The position numbers and the translations under genes are program-made. 64,000 bases of DNA from Methylobacterium sp. C25 (GTDB taxonomy: Bacteria > Pseudomonadota > Alphaproteobacteria > Rhizobiales > Beijerinckiaceae): the NCBI RefSeq assembly GCF_021352225.1, contig NZ_JAAUVI010000002.1, forward strand, positions 310,001 to 374,000, in the 5' to 3' direction. The notes under the pieces are model-generated. The model ran no database searches. It had not been told where the DNA came from and saw nothing but the letters and a program-made list of their open reading frames with translations. This document shows positions 57,761 through 64,000 of the stretch, piece by piece. The first letter of the stretch is position 1; each line of letters starts with the position of its first letter.

Positions 57761-58912
57761 TCAGACGGCGTTGCCGAGGCCGATGGCGATGCCGGTGAAG
57801 GTCTGGTTGAGGTGCATCGAACGGTACTGCTCGCCGTAGGTCTCGAAGCCGACGACGCCGTAGCGGCGGTAGAGGTCGGAGATCTTGTGGCGGACCTGCC
57901 GACTCTCCGCGTCGACGCGGCGCAGCACGCAGTCGAAGCCGATCACCACGTCGAGGCCGCCGAGCGCCGTATCGAGGCTCGACAACTCGGCCCGCGTCGC
58001 CTCGACGATGTCTCGCGGCTGGGCAAGCGTCAGCACCGCGCCCTCGCTGATCGCGCAGAAGAAGGTCAGCGATCCGTCCGGGTCGAGCCGGCTGATCGAG
58101 CGGCAATAATATTCCCCCCCGATCTTCACGGCGAGCGGATGAGCCGCGAAGCTCATCGGGGTGAGGTGCTCTGGATCGAGTCCGACCGCCATCGCGTATT
58201 CGCGCGCGGCGGGCTCCGCGTTGAGCTCGTAGACGCGCCGAGTCTCCTCGGAGGCCGCGGTCACGACGAATTTCTGCGCCGTCGGCTCGAAATTGTCGCT
58301 CTTGAAGATCCGGATCGGAAAATCGGTCTCGACGAGGATCAGCACCGCCGCGTTGGTGTGGACCTCCCCTTGGTGGATCAGCACGGTGCCCGAGAAGGCG
58401 AGGTCGTCGCCGGCCGAGCCGCCGACCAGCGGGATGCCGTCGAGCGCCCAGGCCACGGCAGAGACCACCGTCTCCTCGGCATTCGCCAGCGCGTCGATCA
58501 GCGAGAGCGCGAAGCGCTGGCCCGGATCGCGGTCCGGCCGGCCCTGGTCGAGGGTCCGGCGCAGTGCCCTGACCGAAGAGGCGGCGCTCTCCACGTCGAG
58601 CCGGTCGATCTCGGTGAGAACGTCGGAGACGATCCGGAACCCCTCGCGGGGGAAGGCGATGGCGACGAAGCCGCGGTCGATCGCGCCGGCCGGGCTGATC
58701 CCGCCCGACGTGCTGCATCCGGCGAGCCCGACGCCCGGAAATTGCTCGGCGACGGCGGCGGTGAGTTCGGTGGTGGAATAGGCAGGCGAGAAGAACAGGA
58801 GCAGATGTCCGATCGACGCGCGATCGAGCACCGACGCGATGGCGATCACGGCCTCGCGCGCGTCCGTCGCATCCGTCCAAGCTGTCTGGATTCCGCACAG
58901 ATGCGCGCGCAT
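57761..58912 (-). CDS. FIST-domain sensor protein (NosP-like)
   Basis: The 383-residue protein starts at ATG 58912; an in-frame ATG at 59101 gives 446 residues with a less plausible N-terminus. FIST_N is seen in HLLLFFSPAYSTTELTAAVAEQFPGVGLAGCSTSGGISPAG and VVSAVAWALDGIPLVGGSAGDDLAFSGT. FIST_C is in AAREYAMAVGLDPEHLTPMSFAAHPLAVKIGGEYYCRSISRLDPDGSLTFFCAISEG and ends VVGFETYGEQYRSMHLNQTFTGIAIG. FIST proteins of the NosP type bind heme and sense NO and regulate an adjacent kinase. Heme binding here is inferred from context only. Confidence 0.92.
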   Translation of the reverse strand: MRAHLCGIQTAWTDATDAREAVIAIASVLDRASIGHLLLFFSPAYSTTELTAAVAEQFPGVGLAGCSTSGGISPAGAIDRGFVAIAFPREGFRIVSDVLTEIDRLDVESAASSVRALRRTLDQGRPDRDPGQRFALSLIDALANAEETVVSAVAWALDGIPLVGGSAGDDLAFSGTVLIHQGEVHTNAAVLILVETDFPIRIFKSDNFEPTAQKFVVTAASEETRRVYELNAEPAAREYAMAVGLDPEHLTPMSFAAHPLAVKIGGEYYCRSISRLDPDGSLTFFCAISEGAVLTLAQPRDIVEATRAELSSLDTALGGLDVVIGFDCVLRRVDAESRQVRHKISDLYRRYGVVGFETYGEQYRSMHLNQTFTGIAIGLGNAV

Positions 58913-59240
58913 CTGCGTTCCCTGCACCACTGCTTCACTCCCAGGCGCGAGGTCCGTCCGGTCACCGGCGGCCCTTTTCTGCTGAACTTTATGTCCGGAT
59001 CGGCAAAGTCTGGCAATCGCTCCGCCGGCTGCGGTGGACAACGCGTTCGGGTGGTCCGCAGCATTGGCGCCGTCTGGGTTCGCCGGGCCAATCCGCGCCA
59101 CGCAAGCCGATCGTTCAAGACTTGGTCACCATTCAAACAGTCAACCGGCCAATCTCGCCAAGTCGAATGCAGATGAGCGTTTTGATTAGATAGCCGTTAA
59201 GCCTCGAACGCTTTCATGCTTCGCACCAGGAGAGGGCCTT
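58913..59240. other. Divergent intergenic region between FIST and GGDEF-EAL genes
   Basis: These 328 bp contain no supported gene; part could be N-terminal FIST coding sequence if the ATG at 59101 is used. A near-consensus CtrA half-site pair, TTAG-N7-TTAA, lies at 59186-59200, and AGGAGAGGG just precedes the GGDEF-EAL start. Nothing else was recognised. Confidence 0.4.
59186..59200 (+). promoter_or_regulatory. Near-consensus CtrA box upstream of the GGDEF-EAL gene
   Basis: TTAG-ATAGCCG-TTAA deviates by one base from TTAA-N7-TTAA and lies 41 bp upstream of the start codon. It is weaker than the exact box at 50896. Confidence 0.35.
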
Positions 59241-60821
59241 ATGGCGAGCGGAAAGCGGGTCGGCCGGGGTGCGAGCGAGTTCTACGACCTCCTCTGCCTG
59301 ATGATGATCGGTGTCTGCGGCTGGCTCGCCGGCATTCAGCTCGGGGCCTTCCGGACGCTCGACACCATCATGATCGATCACGGGCTAACCGAGCTGGTGA
59401 TGCTCGGCTGCTTCGTCGGGCTTGGTGCCATCGTCGCAAGCCTTCACAAGTCCCTTCGGTTGCGCCGGGCGTTACGGGAGCGTGACAGCGCGGAGGCGCA
59501 GGCCCTGTCTGTGACGCGCCATGACGCCCTCACCGGGCTGGCGAACCGCCGCTGTTTCGTCGAGGGCGTGGATGCCGGCTTCCGGCGGGAAGCCGAGAAG
59601 ACGGCGACTGTCCTGCTGATCGACCTCGATCGCTTCAAGCCGATCAACGACCTCTACGGCCACGCCGCGGGTGACATGGTGCTCTGTACCGTCGCCGAGC
59701 GCCTGAAGCAGGTTCTTCCCCCCGGCAGCCTCGCGGCGCGCCTCGGTGGTGACGAGTTCGCCGCCATGCTCCCTCCATTGGCCGGCAGGGAAGCAATCGC
59801 ACGGGTGGCGCAGGGCGTGATCGCGGCGCTTTCGGCGCCGATCAGCTGGCAGAAGTCGGAGCTGAAGATTGGCGCGACCATCGGCATTGCGCTCGCAGGC
59901 GAGAGCGTCAGCGGTGCGGAGGCCGCGCTGCATGCGGCCGACCTCGCCATGTACCAGGGCAAGAAGGACGGCCGCGGCACGTTCCGCTTCTTCGAGAACG
60001 CGATGGGCGAGGAATTGCGCGCGCGCGCTCTCCTGGAATCGGAACTGCGCGGGGCGATCCTCGCTGGCCAGATCGAGCCGTTCTACCAGCCCGTGGTTTC
60101 GCTCCCGGGCCGCGAGCTGATCGGCTTCGAGGTGCTCGCCCGTTGGCTCCATCCCGAACGCGGCGTGCTGCTGCCGAGCGAGTTCATCCCGATCGCCGAG
60201 GAGACCGGGATGATCGGCGAGCTCTCCTACGACCTGCTTCGCCAGGCTTGCCGGGACGCGGCCGCATGGCCGTCGCACCTGCAGCTCGCCCTCAACGTGG
60301 CGCCTCAGCAGTTCCAGGACCATTGGTTCGCGGAGCAGATCCTCGCCGTGCTGAACGAGACCGGTTTCCCCGCACATCGCCTGGAGATTGAGATCACCGA
60401 GAGCGCGCTGATCCAGGATCTCGAGGCGACCCGGGCGACCCTGACGTCCTTGCAGAATCTCGGCGTGCGCATCGCGCTCGACGATTTCGGCACCGGCTAT
60501 TCGAGCCTGTATCACCTGCGTGAGCTGAAGTTCGACAAGCTCAAGATCGACCGCAGCTACGTGAACTCGATCACCATGAGCGACGAGCGCGCGAAGCTGG
60601 TCGATGCGATCATCAAGCTCGGATCGAGCCTCGGCCTTGTCATGACGGCGGAGGGCATCGAGACGTCCGGCAGCCTCGACTGGCTAGAGGGTCAGGGCTG
60701 CGACTTCGGACAGGGCTATCTGTTCGGGAAGCCGATGTCGAAGCCAGAAGCCGATATGTACGTCGAGGGCGGTGCCCCCGAGGCGTCGGACGGCGCGGCG
60801 GCCGGACGGGCGGCTGCCTGA
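59241..60821 (+). CDS. Membrane-bound GGDEF-EAL protein (c-di-GMP metabolism)
   Basis: The 526-residue protein has two N-terminal membrane helices (YDLLCLMMIGVCGWLAGIQLGA and ELVMLGCFVGLGAIVASL). The GGDEF domain is intact (GGDEF at 169-173, preceded by DLDRFKPINDLYGHAAGD) but an RxxD inhibitory site is absent. The EAL domain has EVL at the signature (FEVLARWLHPERG) and retains LNVAPQQFQ, IEITESAL, IALDDFGTGYSSL, LKFDKLKIDRSYV and TAEGIET, so phosphodiesterase activity is likely. It is divergent from the FIST/kinase pair and may be its output. Confidence 0.95.
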   Translation: MASGKRVGRGASEFYDLLCLMMIGVCGWLAGIQLGAFRTLDTIMIDHGLTELVMLGCFVGLGAIVASLHKSLRLRRALRERDSAEAQALSVTRHDALTGLANRRCFVEGVDAGFRREAEKTATVLLIDLDRFKPINDLYGHAAGDMVLCTVAERLKQVLPPGSLAARLGGDEFAAMLPPLAGREAIARVAQGVIAALSAPISWQKSELKIGATIGIALAGESVSGAEAALHAADLAMYQGKKDGRGTFRFFENAMGEELRARALLESELRGAILAGQIEPFYQPVVSLPGRELIGFEVLARWLHPERGVLLPSEFIPIAEETGMIGELSYDLLRQACRDAAAWPSHLQLALNVAPQQFQDHWFAEQILAVLNETGFPAHRLEIEITESALIQDLEATRATLTSLQNLGVRIALDDFGTGYSSLYHLRELKFDKLKIDRSYVNSITMSDERAKLVDAIIKLGSSLGLVMTAEGIETSGSLDWLEGQGCDFGQGYLFGKPMSKPEADMYVEGGAPEASDGAAAGRAAA

Positions 60822-60852
60822 GCGATCGAACGAGCTTTTCGAGCCCGCAAAC

Positions 60853-61860
60853 CTACTCAGCTGCGCCCGCGGATTTGTTGGCGCCTGCGCTGGTGGCGGG
60901 GCGGACGGCCGCGCCCCACGGAAAGCGCCCGACCTTGATGCTCTTGATCGCCTTGAGCGAGCCGACATCGATGACGGTCACGTCGCCCGATACGCCGTTG
61001 GTGGTCAGCAATCGGTCTTGCTCCGGCGTCAGCACCGTGTGCCAGACGCGGCGTCCGACCAGGATGTAGCTTATCACTTTCAGGGTCTTGGCATCGATCA
61101 CCGCGACCCGGTCGGAGGGGCCGAGCGCCACGAAGGCGTAGCGGCCGTCGTCGGTCAGGCTGATCCCGACGGGCTGGATGCGGTCCCCCGAGATCCCCTT
61201 GATCTCGAAGCGGATCGTCTCGATCACCTTGCGGCTGGCGACGTCGATCACGGCGACCGTTCCGCCGATCTCCGACGAGACCCAGAGCCGGGTGCCGTCC
61301 TTGCTGAACTCGGCGTGGCGCGGGCGCTGCTCGACCTGGGTGGCGTCGATGGCCTGGAGCGTCTTGGTGTCGATCCAATGGACCATGTTGGTGGTCTCGG
61401 AGGTCGTCACCGCGGTCTTGCCGTCGGGGCTGACCGCCATGCCCTCCGGCTCGATGCCGACGTCGATCTGCGCCAGCACCTTGCGGGTTTCCGCGTCGAC
61501 GACGGTGGTGGTGGCGTTGTTCTCGTTGGCGATGAACAGCGTCCTGCCGTCGGGCGCGAGGGAGAACTGCTCCGGATCCTCGCCCGATGGCAGGTCGTGG
61601 AGGAGCTTGCCGGTGGCCGGGTCGATGACCTGCACGGCATCGGAGTCACTGGCGCAGACGTAGAGGTGCTGCCCGTTCTTCGAGAAGACGATGCCACGCG
61701 GGCGCCGGCCGACCGGGAAGGTGCGGGTGACCTCGTAGGTCGTGGTGTCGATCACCGAGACCGAGTTGTCGCGCTCGTTGGTGACGTAGATCTCGTGGGC
61801 GAGCGCCGGCACGGCGAGCGCGCCGAACGCCAGCAGGCTCACGGTCGTGAGGCGGAGCAT
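60853..61860 (-). CDS. PQQ-dependent catabolism-associated YVTN beta-propeller protein
   Basis: The 335-residue exported protein (signal MLRLTTVSLLAFGALAVPALAH) is made of YVTN-type repeats (EIYVTNERDNSVSVIDTTTYEVTRTFPVG, HLYVCASDSDAVQVIDPATGK, TLFIANENNATTTVVDAETRKVLAQIDVG). These form a seven-bladed propeller. This exact type co-occurs with PQQ alcohol dehydrogenase systems, adjacent to an atypical ABC binding protein, as here. The gene lies 1 bp past the stop of that upstream gene. It probably acts as a periplasmic scaffold or electron-transfer partner. Confidence 0.9.
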   Translation of the reverse strand: MLRLTTVSLLAFGALAVPALAHEIYVTNERDNSVSVIDTTTYEVTRTFPVGRRPRGIVFSKNGQHLYVCASDSDAVQVIDPATGKLLHDLPSGEDPEQFSLAPDGRTLFIANENNATTTVVDAETRKVLAQIDVGIEPEGMAVSPDGKTAVTTSETTNMVHWIDTKTLQAIDATQVEQRPRHAEFSKDGTRLWVSSEIGGTVAVIDVASRKVIETIRFEIKGISGDRIQPVGISLTDDGRYAFVALGPSDRVAVIDAKTLKVISYILVGRRVWHTVLTPEQDRLLTTNGVSGDVTVIDVGSLKAIKSIKVGRFPWGAAVRPATSAGANKSAGAAE

Positions 61861-61861
61861 C

Positions 61862-63067
61862 CTATCCTCCCATCGCCTTGCAGGCGCTTTCGGGCTGGTC
61901 GAGGCCGAGGGTGTCGAGTTCGGTACGACGGTGCAGAAAGCCCTCGATCGGGGCGGCCGCCACCACGGCTCCGGGCCAGAGCAGGTAGAGCGGCTGGCGC
62001 AGCTGCCCGTTCCAGGGCCGGAAGCTCAGCGAACGACCCTTGAAGCCGCCCACCTCGAATTTCGGGCTGAGCATCAGATCCTTGATTGCGGCCGGATCGC
62101 CGGACTTGAGCTGCACGGCTGCCTCGCCAACGGCATGCACGGCCATCCACCCGGCCCAGTCGACCGGCAGCATCGTGCGGCCGGCGAGCTTCTTGAAACG
62201 CTGCTGGAGTTGCGCGGCCGCCCAGGCCTCGACGGCACGGCCCCAGGCGGCAGGCGTCAGCCCCTGTGTCCCGACGACAGGGCGCGGCGAGGCCGTGTTG
62301 TAGACGAGGTTTGTCCCGAACTCGCCGGCCTCGTCGGCCACCGCCACGACGTCGTGCTCGGGGCCGCGTGTCACGAGGGCAAACTCGCGCAGGGCGGAGT
62401 CGCGAAGATCCGCGCCGCGCGCGTCAAAGCTCGTTTCCGCGACGATCTTCGCGCCGAACTTCTTGGCGCTGCGCCGTAGCGCCTCGGCGTAGAGGCCGTC
62501 CGCTGGATTGGGGCCGGAGACGAGCAGCAGCCGCGTCCAGCGCTTGAAGACCAGAAGCTGCATCAGCGCGTCGGCAAGCATGTCTCGCGACGGGATGACG
62601 TGGAGCAGGCGGGCGCGGCAATCGCCGTCGCGCAGCCGGGTATCCGTGGCCCCGACATTGAGGAAGACGGTCTCCCTCCCCTCCTCCGAATCCGCCAGCG
62701 CGATCACGTCGTCAGCCGGTGCGTTGACCACCACGAAGCGCGGCGGGCCGTCCTTGGCGACCTCGGCGAAAGCCGCCCGGATGTCGGCGCCCGGCTCGAC
62801 GACGGTCGGCTTGAGCGTGAAGGAGAGGCCGACGAAGCGCCCGGTGGCGTTCGAATCCTTGATGCCGAGCTCGGCGCCCCTGAGCCCCTCGTCCTCGGGG
62901 ATCGGGTCCTCGTTGTTGAGGGGCGTCGGGCGCTCGATCCGACGCTCGATATAGTGGATCGTGACCGGTGCCGCGGCCGGTTTAACGGCCTGGGCATCGG
63001 CCGCGCCGGCCACGAGCAAGGCAATGGCCGCCAGGGCGCATCGAAGCCCGGCTGCGCGAAAGCGCAT
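61862..63067 (-). CDS. PQQ-dependent alcohol dehydrogenase-associated ABC substrate-binding-like protein
   Basis: The 401-residue protein starts at ATG 63067, with other in-frame starts up to 63124. The signal is MRFRAAGLRCALAAIALLVAGAADAQA. The two-lobed periplasmic-binding fold is seen in EDEGLRGAELGIKDSNATGRFVGLSFTLK, PRFVVVNAPADDVIALAD and LLLVSGPNPADGLYAEALRRSAKKFGAKIVAETSF. This is the family of branched-chain-amino-acid-type binding proteins encoded in PQQ dehydrogenase clusters, without a dedicated transporter here. It is divergent from the PQQ-type sugar dehydrogenase gene. Confidence 0.9.
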   Translation of the reverse strand: MRFRAAGLRCALAAIALLVAGAADAQAVKPAAAPVTIHYIERRIERPTPLNNEDPIPEDEGLRGAELGIKDSNATGRFVGLSFTLKPTVVEPGADIRAAFAEVAKDGPPRFVVVNAPADDVIALADSEEGRETVFLNVGATDTRLRDGDCRARLLHVIPSRDMLADALMQLLVFKRWTRLLLVSGPNPADGLYAEALRRSAKKFGAKIVAETSFDARGADLRDSALREFALVTRGPEHDVVAVADEAGEFGTNLVYNTASPRPVVGTQGLTPAAWGRAVEAWAAAQLQQRFKKLAGRTMLPVDWAGWMAVHAVGEAAVQLKSGDPAAIKDLMLSPKFEVGGFKGRSLSFRPWNGQLRQPLYLLWPGAVVAAAPIEGFLHRRTELDTLGLDQPESACKAMGG

Positions 63068-63336
63068 CCGTCGGCCGAACGTCCGGTCTCGTCTCGACCG
63101 CATCCCGATTGGTCTCGTTTCCAACCCCGTCCCGTTTTACCGGCAGGATAGGCGCCCCCCCCCTCTCGCGGAATTGGACCAAGGTCCGAGGTTCGGCCCA
63201 GCACGTGATCTCGCGATAGCGCCACGTCCACACACGCAAGCGTGAGCCTGCGCGTTCTTGTCCACGGTGAGGCGCCCGCTACAACGAGCGGCAACCGCCG
63301 TATCCATAATTATGGGCGGGCTCTGGAGGAAACGAC

Positions 63337-64000
63337 ATGCGAAGGTTCGGTCTCGCGTCGGTGGCGCTCGCCGCGTTCCTGGCTCCGCTCGGCGCGCTGG
63401 CGCAGAGCGCTCCCCCGGCCGCCGATGCCGGCAGCAAGGTGGACACCCTCGAGAAGCTGCAGGGCATGCAATCGACCGGCACCGCCGCCGGTGCCGAGAT
63501 CCCGCAGACCGGCAAGCGCGCCGATGCGATCCGCAAAACGCTCTCAAAGATCAAGCTGCCCGCGGGCTTCAAGATCGACCTCTATGCCATCGTGCCCGAT
63601 GCGCGTCAGATCGCCGTGGGGCCCAATGCCGGCGTACTCTTCGTCGGCACCCGCAAGACCAAGGTCTACACCGTCACCGATCGCGACAAGGACCGCGTCG
63701 CCGACGAGGTTCGCCCCTTCGCGCCGGGCGTCACCTTCCACGATCCGAACGGCGTCTGCTTCTCGCGCGATGGAGTTCTATTCATCGCCGAACTGAACCG
63801 CTTGCTGGCCTTCCCGGCCGCCGAGTTCTTCTACGAGAATCCGGACGTCGCGCTGAACGTTGTGGTGAAGCAGGGCGAACTGATCCCACCTTCGGAAGAA
63901 AGCTTCAATCACTCGGCCCACGTCTGCAAATTCGGGCCGGACGGCAAGATCTACATCGCGCTCGGCCAGCCGCATAACGTGCCGCCGAAGGAGAAGCTCG
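63337..64000 (+). CDS. PQQ-type sugar dehydrogenase-like (sorbosone dehydrogenase family) protein, N-terminal part
   Basis: The frame is open from ATG 63337 to the window edge (221 codons, truncated by the edge). GGAGGA (63325-63330) precedes the ATG. A signal peptide (MRRFGLASVALAAFLAPLGALAQ) is followed by a region resembling the soluble-GDH/sorbosone dehydrogenase propeller: KLPAGFKIDLYAIVPDARQIAVGPNAGVLFVGTR, VTDRDKDRVADEVRPFAPG, DPNGVCFSRDGVLFIAELNRL and NHSAHVCKFGPDGKIYIALGQP. It should oxidise an aldose or alcohol-type substrate with PQQ in the periplasm. Only the first part is present. Confidence 0.8.
   Translation, partial: MRRFGLASVALAAFLAPLGALAQSAPPAADAGSKVDTLEKLQGMQSTGTAAGAEIPQTGKRADAIRKTLSKIKLPAGFKIDLYAIVPDARQIAVGPNAGVLFVGTRKTKVYTVTDRDKDRVADEVRPFAPGVTFHDPNGVCFSRDGVLFIAELNRLLAFPAAEFFYENPDVALNVVVKQGELIPPSEESFNHSAHVCKFGPDGKIYIALGQPHNVPPKEKL

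Noticed and set aside
56768..59176. 802-codon open frame antisense to the FIST and kinase genes
   Set aside because: It spans two convincing genes and their intergenic boundary, which a real antisense gene would be unlikely to do. Low-complexity Arg/Asp/Leu content.

Overview
The window is GC-rich, densely coded, chromosome-like alphaproteobacterial DNA. The gene content points to a facultative methylotroph of the Methylobacterium/Methylorubrum group. Supporting genes are a DHFR-superfamily protein resembling dihydromethanopterin reductase DmrA, a bacteriochlorophyll synthase gene with a PpsR/CrtJ-type operator, a malyl-CoA lyase/thioesterase-like protein, and two clusters of the accessory proteins that accompany PQQ quinoprotein dehydrogenases. 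There are no rRNA genes, CRISPR arrays, transposases or integrases. One tRNA (Leu, CAA) is present.

Layout, left to right. 1-2.3 kb: start of an exported protein, an active-site-degenerate crotonase, a GntR regulator and a Cys-rich exported peptide. 2.4-4.4 kb: jetB and jetA of a Wadjet/MksBEF-type condensin defence system, without jetC or jetD. 4.8-5.6 kb: tandem Gly/Tyr-rich exported paralogues. 5.7-14.4 kb: a CoA-ester lyase, a tautomerase, two LysR regulators each divergent from an MFS transporter, small proteins and a MATE exporter. 14.4-15.2 kb: plsC.

15.3-22.4 kb is the most interesting block. It holds a three-gene minus-strand operon (WGR/ARM-repeat protein, winged-helix/SWIM zinc-finger protein, retron-type reverse transcriptase). 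A 233-nt element between the SWIM and RT genes has the full architecture of a retron msr-msd RNA: 15-nt perfect end-pairing repeats, a small msr hairpin and a long msd stem. The gene content matches the type XIII retron arrangement as I recall it. A 119-bp REP-like cruciform lies just upstream of the RNA.

22.6-36 kb is mostly housekeeping: a hybrid kinase, an NnrU-like protein, a YfgM-like TPR protein next to der, a YbdK-type carboxylate-amine ligase, a cvpA-purF-SDR-dmrA-like run, rpmG, a cytochrome b561-like protein and panB. 36.4-39.3 kb is a four-gene quinoprotein relay operon (metallohydrolase, fused SoxYZ-like carrier, CxxxCW rhodanese-like protein, thioredoxin-like protein) divergent from a TetR regulator. 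40-46.2 kb is a complete HME-type RND efflux operon. 46.6-54.4 kb holds a CobW/ZNG1-type GTPase, cdh, an O-antigen-ligase-family protein and a large GAF/PAS hybrid kinase with a CtrA-type box upstream. 54.4-64 kb holds an EthD-family protein, bchG, tRNA-Leu, a FIST sensor plus hybrid kinase pair divergent from a GGDEF-EAL protein, and a second PQQ-associated cluster facing a PQQ-type sugar dehydrogenase-like gene that runs off the window.

Many long open frames lie antisense to these genes. They are by-products of high GC and are omitted.
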